From Myxococcales bacterium (GTDB taxonomy: Bacteria; Myxococcota_C; UBA6777), in the NCBI GenBank assembly GCA_027005175.1, contig JALTMC010000866.1, positions 1-9,674 of the forward strand: a stretch of 9,674 nucleotides of DNA, read 5' to 3'. The stretch's first letter is position 1. Each line of letters begins with the position of its first letter. Positions 1 to 7,248 of this stretch are shown here, piece by piece. The notes beneath the pieces are model-generated. The model had not been told where the DNA came from, did no database searches, and saw only the letters and a program-made list of their open reading frames with translations. The position numbers and the translations under genes were made by a program.

Positions 1-1
1 C

Positions 2-334
2 AAAGCGAATCGGCGGAATTGGGATGCCTTTCGCGGCTATCCCGATCCCTATGCGGTGGTGATTCTTGGTAAACACCGACTGGTAACCAAACACAAGAGG
101 AACACCCTCACTCCTGTTTGGAATTTTACCAAAAAGATCTACCTCAACGGTGACGAGCGGTTTCAGTTTCATGTATTCGACAAAGACATCACCCTGCATG
201 ATCTGATCGGCTCTTGTACCTTTGCCCAACTTCGCCACGCTCCGATGTTGTATCGTCGCTTGTTTCGATGGAAATGCAAACAAGTCAAACAATTCAACAT
301 CCAGTTTAAACGACTCTCCTCCAAAAAGAAGTGA
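2..334 (+). CDS. C2 domain-containing protein, C-terminal part (5' end outside window)
   Basis: The frame is open from the window edge to a TGA at 332-334 and gives 110 residues with no start of its own, so this is the 3' end of a longer gene. What is seen is most of a C2 fold. A D-x3-G-x2-DPY element (D8, G12, D15-P-Y) is followed by T35-LTPVWN, the usual 'T-L-x-P-x-W-N' turn, then VFDKD (D60, D62) and D67-LIG. The aspartates fit the two calcium-binding loops of type C2 domains, which in known families bind acidic phospholipids in a Ca2+-dependent way. After the domain comes a basic tail (RLFRWKCKQVK, ending KRLSSKKK) that could add electrostatic membrane contact. C2 domains are rare in bacteria. 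Membrane or partner binding is inferred; the protein's overall job cannot be told without its N-terminal part. The next gene on this strand starts 120 bases later. Confidence 0.85.
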   Translation, partial: KANRRNWDAFRGYPDPYAVVILGKHRLVTKHKRNTLTPVWNFTKKIYLNGDERFQFHVFDKDITLHDLIGSCTFAQLRHAPMLYRRLFRWKCKQVKQFNIQFKRLSSKKK

Positions 335-454
335 GGACATCAGCGCCGATCGATCTCGTGACGTTATATCTGAAGCTGGAAATGTAGAAGGAGTGTTTCG
401 ATTGGTCTGGTTCGCCTGTCTCATCCTTCGATTTATTGCTTTAGGGTAGCATTC

Positions 455-691
455 ATGCATAGCAAAACTAAGTTGTTGACGAAGAGTGAAATTAAGAGGA
501 AAATTGAATTTGGGGACTTTCAAACTCCTATAGAGCTTTCTACAGCCCTCTGCTTGTATTTGTTTAAGGAGAAAATCTTTCCTCAATCTCTAGTTGAGCC
601 CACATGTGGAGAAGGACATTTCGTCACAGCCAGCTTAAACCAATTTGATTCAATTCGTCACCTTGCAGCTTATGATATCCCCATGTTGTGA
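455..691 (+). pseudogene. Truncated adenine-type DNA methyltransferase (N-terminal fragment)
   Basis: This 78-residue frame runs from an ATG with only a weak purine-rich site (TAGGGTAG) upstream to a TGA at 689-691. Residues 19-25 (FGDFQTP) and 48-56 (EPTCGEGHF) match the N-terminal element and the SAM-binding motif I (PxxGxGxF) of N6-adenine methyltransferases of restriction-modification type. Such enzymes normally run to several hundred residues and need a catalytic NPPY-type motif IV. Here the frame ends about 20 residues after motif I, no NPPY follows, and the next 90 bases do not continue the homology in any frame I tried by eye. By hand count the frame is about 39% G+C, against about 57% in a sampled row of the MoxR gene, which points to a transferred origin. 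I read it as the remnant of a restriction-modification or orphan methylase gene cut off by recombination. A short expressed SAM-binding peptide is possible but unlikely. Confidence 0.72.
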
Positions 692-727
692 GTCCATCTC
701 AGTCTTTGTGTGGGAGCATTTTCTTTT

Positions 728-785
728 GTTTCGATTGGGTTCGAGTTTCGAGTTTGGACGAAATACGAAACACGGAGTTCGAAAC
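728..785. repeat. Nested TTCGA-type inverted and direct repeats between convergent genes
   Basis: GTTTCGA at 728-734 pairs with TCGAAAC at 779-785, whose last base is the first base of the operon's stop triplet on the + strand. Inside it GTTTCG at 745-750 pairs with CGAAAC at 766-771. GTTTCGA also occurs as a direct repeat (728 and 745, 17 bases apart), as does TTCGAG (740 and 747). The arms could form a stem at the 3' end of the - strand operon transcript, but no run of T follows, so it is not a standard intrinsic terminator. It could be an RNA 3' hairpin, a binding site, or remains of a recombination junction next to the truncated methylase. Confidence 0.4.
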
Positions 786-1312
786 TATTCATACTCATTG
801 ATGGAGATGGTGAGATGGTAGCTGCCGTCTTCGCCGTGTCGCTCTTCGATGTTTTGTACGTCTCCGAGCTGTTCGGCGATCTCCTTGAGGGCTCGGCCTG
901 TGGCTTCGGTGACCAGAGCTTCAAATTGTGCGATACGAGCTTCGTGTTGTGCTGTCAGTTGTTCTGACACATCTTCCACAAGTTCTTGTGTTTTTCGTTC
1001 GATATATTGTTCTGATTGTTCTTCCAGGCTTTTGGCATCCCAGGATTCGATGTATTTCTCTGTCATGGTTGAGCCTGAGAGTGTGGTTCGGATTTGGAGT
1101 TCGTTGGGGTGGAATGTGTAGGTCTCTCCGTCCTGGCCTTCGAGTGAAAGATCGCCCTCTGTGTTCTCTTTCCAGCCGGCTTCTTGAAGAACTTCCTGGA
1201 GCAGTGTGGAGAAGTGTTCTTGGGATACCAGGGGAAGTTGATCGATTTGAAAGGTTGTATGGTCATGGACCTGAATCAACTCCTGAACCTGAATTCGATA
1301 GGGCTTACTCAT
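785..1312 (-). CDS. Small acidic helical accessory protein of the MoxR-vWA operon
   Basis: This 175-residue protein is the last gene of the operon. The N-terminal half (1-80) looks like a small alpha/beta unit: strand YRIQVQEL, a helix around residues 31-45, then short strands around LSLEG, ETYTFHP and LQIRTTL. Residues 92-150 are strongly helical, rich in Glu, Gln and Ala, and probably form a coiled coil. They end in ALKEIAEQLGDVQNI and a closing strand (SYHLTISI). There is no signal peptide or membrane segment, so it should be cytoplasmic. The start is the ATG at 1310-1312, which overlaps the TAA of the upstream vWA gene by one base (TAATG) and has GGGAG seven bases ahead, so translation is coupled. 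The layout resembles small proteins I remember next to MoxR-vWA systems (the 'FtsH ternary system domain X7' type, also reminiscent of the Ycf35/DUF1257 shape). That family name is recalled, not checked. An adaptor or assembly role is inferred. Confidence 0.85.
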   Translation of the reverse strand: MSKPYRIQVQELIQVHDHTTFQIDQLPLVSQEHFSTLLQEVLQEAGWKENTEGDLSLEGQDGETYTFHPNELQIRTTLSGSTMTEKYIESWDAKSLEEQSEQYIERKTQELVEDVSEQLTAQHEARIAQFEALVTEATGRALKEIAEQLGDVQNIEERHGEDGSYHLTISINEYE

Positions 1313-3054
1313 TACTCATCTCCCATGATGGTGTCGCTCTGGAGGTTGGGGATACTTTCTTTCAAAAGCGTTCCGTTTTCCTTCTTTTGTTGTGGATATT
1401 TCTCCATGTGAGTTAACGGAGGAGTTCGGAGGATCGATTCTAGCATATGATCTCGGAGTCGTGCGAGTTCATCCAAGTTGGGGTCGATATCTTCCAACGC
1501 AAGCTGAACGGAGGCGTGAGTTTGTCTCTTGTCATATTCTGGCAGAATTAACATGTGGAAGGGAGCTACGGTTGGTTGGGAAGTCCAGCGGCTAGGGCTG
1601 GCAACATAGAGTGCGAGCTGGTTGTCGTTGGGAGGTTGGCTTTCGATGTAGGTGATTGGGTTCTCAACCAAGAGAAAATTCGTGCTGGCCCCAATTTGTG
1701 GAAGATGCTCGAAAAACAAGGCGATGAGATTGGTATCTTCTTTCCAGAGTGAACGGGGGCCCAGAACGACATGGAGGTGGAGGACCTCTTCGGGGCATAC
1801 TTGTCTAAGGTCGAGACATATCCGAGCGATCAGAGCGAGCACGAGTGTTAATCCAGGGGCTGGAAGGTGTGGTGCTTTGTAGCGTATCTCACCGGGTTGC
1901 AAGTCGAGGATAAACTGGATCTGGCGGTGTCGGGTGTTTGAATAGTTTTGTTCTCTTTCGTAATACAGGGTCTCATGTTCGACCCATCGAACAAAGAATG
2001 GATTCATGGGTTGTGAGTCATCCCAAAACAGTAACTCGGAGGGGAGGAGTGAGGCGATGTCACCACGTCGTGCGAGACCGCTATAGCCCCCTTCAGGCTT
2101 TGTGCTGGAGGTTGGAATACGTTGCTCTCGATAGCCGATCTCTCGGAGTCGGACGAGTTTGTGGAGATTGGCGGCTGGGGGGATCTGTGCCAGAGTTTGG
2201 TGGAGCTGCTCCCATTGGATTCGTTGGAGTGGGCTCTCAAGATCTTTCATAAATCGGACAATCGGTATCGAACTTTGAGGGAGCCAATCATCAGGGTCAA
2301 GTTGTAGCCACTGTTCTACGAGGGTTTCGATATGCTCTGTGATCCAACCGGGCTGTTCGATATCTTCTTCCAATCTTTGGATGCATACGACAGGGTCTTT
2401 CAACCATATCGGCTGCAGGTCTTTTTCCAGAGGGGTCGTGCTTTGGATAGGTGAGGGTCCATCACGTTGTTGAGGAGCGGTTTGTGGGTACATCGGGTGA
2501 GGACGAAAGGCTTGCACAAGGTGAGTTGTGACAGAGCGATACAACTGAGCGGTCAGGAAGATGATGGCTTTGTCGAGGAGAGAGAGCTGCTTTTTGTTGT
2601 GGAGGGTTTGCTTTTGGTTCGATAACGTATGACCCGAGGGAGAGTTTGCTTGGGGGAGGGTGGTGGACAGGGTGGATAGGATATGTCGTAGCTCTTTAAA
2701 GCGATGATTGCGCAGTAACCGATAGAGCACTTCATTTTGGAGTTTGAGTCGTAGTCGATGAAAAGGTCGCTCGTGGGGTTGGGAGGAGCGAGGGGTAAAT
2801 TGAGAGCCATGACGCCATAGAGCCATTAAGTCGAGGGTGAGTCCTACAGGAGGGGTATGACGAAGCTCTAAGACCACTTCCTTGAACAACAGCATATCGT
2901 ATTCGATGGCATTTTTGTTCTGTACGTCATGGCGTAGACCGAGTCCCATCGTGGCGTATTGGTACATTCGCTGACGGTACTTACGGCTCTGGTGAGTTTC
3001 ATCAGGAGGTAGGGGCTCTGTGAGGTGAAGGGTGCGAAGCTGAGGTAAGAGCAT
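1312..3054 (-). CDS. MoxR-associated protein with C-terminal vWA-like domain
   Basis: The protein is 580 residues from the ATG at 3052-3054. An in-frame TTG sits one codon upstream, but the ATG overlaps the MoxR stop as TGATG, the usual coupling arrangement, so I prefer it. Residues 1-320 are mostly helical with Pro/Gln/Ser-rich breaks (about 86-95 and 184-210). Residues 321-375 carry the signature GGYSGLARRGD, then PSELLFW, FFVRWVEHETLYYERE, which I associate with vWA proteins paired to MoxR ATPases. Residues 378-510 look like the vWA Rossmann-type fold, with strand IQFILDL, a hydrophobic helix (TLVLALIARICLDL), strand LHLHVVLGP and further strands NFLLVEN and FHMLILPEY. The metal-binding MIDAS motif DxSxS is replaced by D384-LQPG, so metal binding through this site is unlikely. 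In known MoxR-vWA pairs the vWA subunit couples ATP-driven remodelling to a target; that role here is inferred. The tail (550-580) is polar and probably disordered. Confidence 0.8.
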   Translation of the reverse strand: MLLPQLRTLHLTEPLPPDETHQSRKYRQRMYQYATMGLGLRHDVQNKNAIEYDMLLFKEVVLELRHTPPVGLTLDLMALWRHGSQFTPRSSQPHERPFHRLRLKLQNEVLYRLLRNHRFKELRHILSTLSTTLPQANSPSGHTLSNQKQTLHNKKQLSLLDKAIIFLTAQLYRSVTTHLVQAFRPHPMYPQTAPQQRDGPSPIQSTTPLEKDLQPIWLKDPVVCIQRLEEDIEQPGWITEHIETLVEQWLQLDPDDWLPQSSIPIVRFMKDLESPLQRIQWEQLHQTLAQIPPAANLHKLVRLREIGYREQRIPTSSTKPEGGYSGLARRGDIASLLPSELLFWDDSQPMNPFFVRWVEHETLYYEREQNYSNTRHRQIQFILDLQPGEIRYKAPHLPAPGLTLVLALIARICLDLRQVCPEEVLHLHVVLGPRSLWKEDTNLIALFFEHLPQIGASTNFLLVENPITYIESQPPNDNQLALYVASPSRWTSQPTVAPFHMLILPEYDKRQTHASVQLALEDIDPNLDELARLRDHMLESILRTPPLTHMEKYPQQKKENGTLLKESIPNLQSDTIMGDE

Positions 3055-4031
3055 CAAGATGTCTCACTTAACTCGATCTCTAGAAGTCTTGTCACTTGCT
3101 GACGTAGGGCCAGAGTTGCGTCTTGGTGGGCCGGTGTGTAGGCAAACAAGAAGAGGTCGCTCGACTCGACTTTTCCGCTGCCAAACAAGAAAGCATTAAA
3201 GCGAATCAGGCGATACAGTTTGACTGCTGAGCGATCGCTGATGCTTGCGTAGCCTTCTCTGTCCAGAGAGATCAGGAGGCGTTCATACTGGCGGCGAAGT
3301 TGCGGGGAGAAGAGGGGGTCATCTCGGTCGTTTTCAAAGCAATCCATCAAGCTCTCATCAACGTGGGTCCGCAGGGCCTGGAATACTTCCAAGGAAGTCA
3401 TCGGCGCGATCGTGCGACGATGGCGTCGGTTGATCTCCTGAATGGTTCCCATGCGAAGCAGGTCATTGAGGTGGTTTTGCTTGACATCTGTCAGTCTGAC
3501 TTTTATTAAAAATCGGTCTCGCAAGGCGGCCAATTCGGTGTCGTCTGAGATGCGGTTGGCAGCGGCCACAAACAACTCTGTTTCTACAGGCTCTGCGCGT
3601 CCATCCTGGTAAAACACCCGCTCGTTGAGAACACTTAATAAGGTATTCAGTATGGCGCTGTTGGCCCGGAATATCTCGTCGATGAAGGCCATTTGAGCGG
3701 TGGGAAGCTTTCCCTCGGTCCGTCGGATATAGCGACCCTCTCGCAAGGCATCAAGATCGATGGGACCGAGCAATTCACTGGGCTCGGTATAACGTGTAAT
3801 CAGATAGTCAAACAGCTTGTCTCCCGTAATTCCAATGCGGGCGGTGAAGGCTTTGACAAGGGCTGTCTTCGCAGTTCCTGGAGGGCCGAGAAGCAAGAGA
3901 GGCTCTCCCGCGACAGCAGTGAGTATCAGCATGTTAATGGCTTCATCGCGGCCGACAAAGCTGCGTTGGAGTGCTCGGTTTAATGCTCGAACTTGTTGTC
4001 GGGCGTCTGAGATGGTGGGGATTGTTGTCAT
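3054..4031 (-). CDS. MoxR/RavA-type AAA+ ATPase
   Basis: The 325-residue protein is a full-length MoxR-family AAA+ chaperone. Visible motifs in order are Walker A GPPGTAKT (49-56), the family stretch YTEPSELLGPIDL (81-93) with the RRTEGKLPTA loop (103-112), Walker B AFIDEI (115-120, D118/E119), sensor 1 VAAANR (155-160), an arginine-finger region RDRF (171-174) and sensor 2 SDRSAVK (265-271). No key residue is missing, so ATP binding and hydrolysis are expected, most likely as a cytoplasmic hexamer. MoxR ATPases work with a vWA protein to remodel or activate a partner, and here the vWA gene follows directly with a one-base overlap. The ATG at 4029-4031 is the first usable start. Its best ribosome site, AGAGGAAG, lies 14 bases away, which is long and may lower expression relative to neighbours. 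The gap to the upstream 701-residue gene is 32 bases. Confidence 0.96.
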   Translation of the reverse strand: MTTIPTISDARQQVRALNRALQRSFVGRDEAINMLILTAVAGEPLLLLGPPGTAKTALVKAFTARIGITGDKLFDYLITRYTEPSELLGPIDLDALREGRYIRRTEGKLPTAQMAFIDEIFRANSAILNTLLSVLNERVFYQDGRAEPVETELFVAAANRISDDTELAALRDRFLIKVRLTDVKQNHLNDLLRMGTIQEINRRHRRTIAPMTSLEVFQALRTHVDESLMDCFENDRDDPLFSPQLRRQYERLLISLDREGYASISDRSAVKLYRLIRFNAFLFGSGKVESSDLFLFAYTPAHQDATLALRQQVTRLLEIELSETS

Positions 4032-4063
4032 CGTTTTTGTGTTAACTTCCTCTGGTCGAGACG

Positions 4064-6169
4064 TTAAGGACGAACCACATGAGGTAGCTCTTGTAAGGTG
4101 CGCTTGCCTGTGTCGAGACGAGCGCGATAGCGCTGTCTTGTTCTAGCTACAAGTTCATGGTCATTCAGCAGCTTCGCAACTCCCCCCACAAAGATCCGAT
4201 GTTCAAGGGTGAGTAACACACTGTCCAGATTGGCTAAATCTGCATAAAATTTTTGTCGCAAACGTCGGCTCTGCTCGGGTGGTAGTTCATCGAAGATTAA
4301 CAATCTCGCAGCGTAGCGAAAGGCGAAGCGGGCATGGAGCGTAGAGTCACCTTGGGTGTGTTCTTCCAGCTTTTGGTAGAGCGCCTCAAATGAGTGATGG
4401 GCCGGTAACTCCAAGAACTCTGTAATCATCGATTGCTCCAAGGCCAGTGCTTTCTCTGCGTTGCGAGAGAGATTAAAGATCTGGTCCAGACAAGAGATCG
4501 CTTCACCCAACCAGTACATCTCTTTGTTGTGAAGGTGGTACTCCTTGTTGTAGAGATCGGCTAGCTCAAGCCAGTCTTTGGGAGTGACTGCCGCTTTACT
4601 CCTGTTGCGGGTTTGAATCGCTACCTCCAAACGTTGGAGTTGTTCATTTTTGGCCATCAGACCACGAGGGTGGCGACATTGGTTTGTTGGTGTGTCACTG
4701 TTTGGCAACAGCTTGGGAGGCGGAGAAGAGGTTGCGTTGCCGCTCTGCGCTTCTTGCTCTCGCTTTGGTATGCTCCGTTTGAACGGTACTTTTAAGGTTG
4801 GCATGGGTTGCGGGATGGGTTCTGGGGAAAACAACACATCAAAGAGTGTGGCTTTTGCTAGCTCTTGGAGTTCGTGGATCTCTCCACCCATACGGTACTC
4901 GATGAGGTCTTCAAAGGGGATGAGGCTCTCTCTTGGAAACTGTACGATCTCCGTTTCAGACTTCTCTGAGGGTTGGAGCAGGGTGAAGCTCTGGGTGGAG
5001 AGTGATAAGTCGCGTTGCCACACGGAGGCGGGGAGTGTGGGCTGGACTTTGTAGTTACTTTGCACATACAGATGAATGTCGGCCAACAAGGGTAAGAAGC
5101 CGATGGCCTCTTGCGTTTGAAAAAGGGGTTCTTCGATGGCTCGGTTGTCTTGAATGACAAACCATTGCTCTTGGGTGGAGGGGTGCTCTCCTACAAAGAG
5201 TTGCAATGCGGATCGCTCGGCTGGAGGAAGTTGCAGGGCAAGATTCTCTAGGATGCTCAGAGACGTTGGGCCCTGAAGAACCCAGAGCCTCGGGATGTCG
5301 GTACTTTGGGTCTTCAGGTAGCGAAGCTTGACAGGAACCTGAGTGGGAGGGCTTTCAGAGGCAATGGTTTGGGGAGCAAGCTGGGAAGGTAGGGTGATAA
5401 TCTCGCTGGGTTGCCACCAGGAACTAACATCCAACCACTGGCTTCCTCCTGTGAGGTCGAGTACGAGCAATGTTTGTGGAGAGGCCAGATGAATTTTTTC
5501 GTGGAGAGGGGTGTAGTAGCTCCACGGCGTCATGAGATTTTTTAGGGTGGGAAAAGACTGGTAGATCTGTACATTTGGCGTGGATTTCCATTTCAACACA
5601 AGGTACAGTTCTGGCTCACGGATCAAGAGCCAGTGTTTGCCGTCCTTAACGGAGCTACAGCGGATATCGTGGCGACCCAGGGATAGGTGGTTTGCGATAT
5701 TGTCGTACAGTTCACCTGTGGGCACTTGGAACAGTACCCAGCTTATGGAAGTGTAGGCTGCAGCTTCTTCAAGACCTACGGAGGCGAGTAGGTGGTTACC
5801 GTGTCGTAAGGGAAAGGCCCAGCCCGTATACTGGCTGCTCTTGTCCTGTTGCGTATGAAACGACAGGCGAAAGGAGTCTGCTGACCAATCCTCTGCGGAA
5901 GGACTGAGATCTCGGAATGGTTCGGATGATAGGATCGGTTTGTGTTGCTTGCCTTTTTTTTGCTGCAAGACAAGCGGGATGAGCTGGCTCCCTTCGGGTA
6001 GTCTTGCACCTTTGACTTCCAACAGTAAGAAACATTGTCCATTACCCGAGCATTCCAATCGAAAGAGGTTGTAGGGCGACAGCAATGTTTGTGAGTCGCA
6101 CTGCATGAGGGCGCTTTGCAACTCTGAAGGTCGTGAGAATAGATACCAATGTGAGGCTTTTTGAGTCAT
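4064..6169 (-). CDS. Unrecognised 701-residue partner protein (beta-rich N-terminus, helical C-terminus)
   Basis: I do not recognise a named family with confidence. Residues 1-260 are rich in Trp, Tyr and alternating hydrophobic residues (WYLFSRPSELQSAL, QCFLLLEVKG, HWLLIREPELYLVLKW), suggesting a beta-rich fold. A second unit (about 280-445) contains RLWVLQGPTSLSI, QWFVIQD and FLPLLADIHLYVQ, and then RESLIPFEDLIEY leading into a helix. Residues 448-500 are a Pro/Ser/Asn-rich linker. Residues 505-690 are almost all helical (WLELADLYNKEYHLHNKEMYWL, LHARFAFRYAARLL) in a TPR-like pattern. No signal peptide or membrane segment is seen, so it should be cytoplasmic. Placed directly before MoxR, it is a candidate for the system-specific 'third' component of a MoxR-vWA ternary system. 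The beta-rich part may be a diverged propeller-like or X-type domain, but I see no clear repeats. The start is the ATG at 6167-6169, with the purine-rich GAGAAGAAGG abutting it, 19 bases after the previous stop. Confidence 0.88.
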   Translation of the reverse strand: MTQKASHWYLFSRPSELQSALMQCDSQTLLSPYNLFRLECSGNGQCFLLLEVKGARLPEGSQLIPLVLQQKKGKQHKPILSSEPFRDLSPSAEDWSADSFRLSFHTQQDKSSQYTGWAFPLRHGNHLLASVGLEEAAAYTSISWVLFQVPTGELYDNIANHLSLGRHDIRCSSVKDGKHWLLIREPELYLVLKWKSTPNVQIYQSFPTLKNLMTPWSYYTPLHEKIHLASPQTLLVLDLTGGSQWLDVSSWWQPSEIITLPSQLAPQTIASESPPTQVPVKLRYLKTQSTDIPRLWVLQGPTSLSILENLALQLPPAERSALQLFVGEHPSTQEQWFVIQDNRAIEEPLFQTQEAIGFLPLLADIHLYVQSNYKVQPTLPASVWQRDLSLSTQSFTLLQPSEKSETEIVQFPRESLIPFEDLIEYRMGGEIHELQELAKATLFDVLFSPEPIPQPMPTLKVPFKRSIPKREQEAQSGNATSSPPPKLLPNSDTPTNQCRHPRGLMAKNEQLQRLEVAIQTRNRSKAAVTPKDWLELADLYNKEYHLHNKEMYWLGEAISCLDQIFNLSRNAEKALALEQSMITEFLELPAHHSFEALYQKLEEHTQGDSTLHARFAFRYAARLLIFDELPPEQSRRLRQKFYADLANLDSVLLTLEHRIFVGGVAKLLNDHELVARTRQRYRARLDTGKRTLQELPHVVRP

Positions 6170-6188
6170 CCTTCTTCTCGCAGAGTCG

Positions 6189-7235
6189 CTAGCCCAAATG
6201 GCCGCGAAGTTGCAGTTGTATTTCTTGTACTTGTTGGCTCAAACCATGTGAGGTCCATTGCTTCCCGTAGGTCTGCATAAACACTCTGACTTCTTCAGGG
6301 CGATTCCACCCATAAGCTCCCGGCTCAATGACTTGTTCCATGACGATTTGATCCAGCTGTTTGCCGAGCTCTAGCAACCCACAATAGGCAGAGATAAGCT
6401 GTTCTTTTAAAGAGAGCTTCCACTCCCTGATCTGCCTGACTTGCAGGACCTGTTGAACAAAGCCCCGACGCAACAAACGCAGGTACATCAGTGGGTATAC
6501 AATGAGGATCGATAGCTTTTCCTTGTTGGCACAACGCTTCATAAAACATTGGAGGGTGGCTCTGCGAGCATTGAGTCGATCCAGTTGGGCTTCAAAATGC
6601 TTCTCTGCTTGCGGCCAGGGGACATCGGCCCAGTGGTCTGCGAGCAATCCAAGGAGGTAAGGTAAAGCGGGGTGTTCAATCAGAGCGTCTAGCTCAGAGG
6701 GGGTTAGGCTGGGAATACCATACTGACCGTCTGTGAGGGCCACTCCTCTCTGTGGCATGACAGGAAAATACAACAGCCGGGTCAATGGGGAGCTTCTACG
6801 CAGAGCAGAAACCCATCGAGAGATCGTTGGGTCTTGATGGAGGAGACGATACATCGAGTGATACAGAAAGGCTTCCCCATTGTCTGGCTCGGGAGGAGGT
6901 ATCGTACAGGCTTTTCCAGGGTTCTTCATGGCCTCTTGTAAAGATTCGAGTAGCATGGAAACTTTGGGGCTCAGGGCAAGCGCAGAGGTGGGGCAGGATT
7001 CCCATAAGGAGAGGGTGATCGCTTCACCTCGCCTGGGGATGGGGCGATGTTGGAGAACTCCAGCATTCAAAAGAAAGTCGAGGTAGATACTCTGTGTGAT
7101 CGTGGCGAGATGCTTTTTGGCATCAACTCGTTGGTAGGATTCAGGAAGTTGTAGATGCAAGGTGCGAGTCAGGTATTCAGCCAGATCCAGGGGGACTGGT
7201 GAAGGAGTGGTATAGGAAGAAGTTCCACGAGCCAC
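6189..7235 (-). CDS. Unrecognised 348-residue helical protein of the MoxR-vWA operon
   Basis: The family is not recognised. The protein is predicted mainly helical: LDLAEYLTRTLHLQL (16-30), a helix around 43-60, EAFLYHSMYRLLHQD (121-135), LPYLLGLLADHWADV (191-205), and a long basic/hydrophobic helical region from 209 to 300, including a Leu-rich stretch LSILIVYPLMYLRLLRRGF (241-259) that is too short and too charged at its end to be called a membrane anchor with confidence. There is no signal peptide. The start is the GTG at 7233-7235, supported by GGGGAG seven bases ahead; that site lies against the stop codon of the glycosyltransferase gene, so the two are one transcript and probably coupled. 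It precedes the 701-residue gene by 19 bases. By position it is one of the lineage-specific adaptor components of the MoxR-vWA system. A direct enzymatic role is not supported by any motif I can see. Confidence 0.88.
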   Translation of the reverse strand: MARGTSSYTTPSPVPLDLAEYLTRTLHLQLPESYQRVDAKKHLATITQSIYLDFLLNAGVLQHRPIPRRGEAITLSLWESCPTSALALSPKVSMLLESLQEAMKNPGKACTIPPPEPDNGEAFLYHSMYRLLHQDPTISRWVSALRRSSPLTRLLYFPVMPQRGVALTDGQYGIPSLTPSELDALIEHPALPYLLGLLADHWADVPWPQAEKHFEAQLDRLNARRATLQCFMKRCANKEKLSILIVYPLMYLRLLRRGFVQQVLQVRQIREWKLSLKEQLISAYCGLLELGKQLDQIVMEQVIEPGAYGWNRPEEVRVFMQTYGKQWTSHGLSQQVQEIQLQLRGHLG

Positions 7236-7248
7236 GGTGTTGCTCCCC

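Noticed and set aside
692-784. Possible rho-independent terminator between the convergent genes.
   Set aside because: Stems are present but no T-rich run follows on either strand.
928-1416. Open frame of 162 codons on the + strand opposite the small protein and the vWA 3' end.
   Set aside because: It is antisense to two genes with clear coupling and protein-like composition; its own product is an unpatterned Arg/Ser/Leu-rich sequence without a ribosome site.
6429-6495. Possible membrane anchor in the 348-residue protein (Leu/Ile-rich stretch near residues 241-259).
   Set aside because: Flanking and internal charged residues and the amphipathic pattern fit a soluble helix better than a transmembrane segment.
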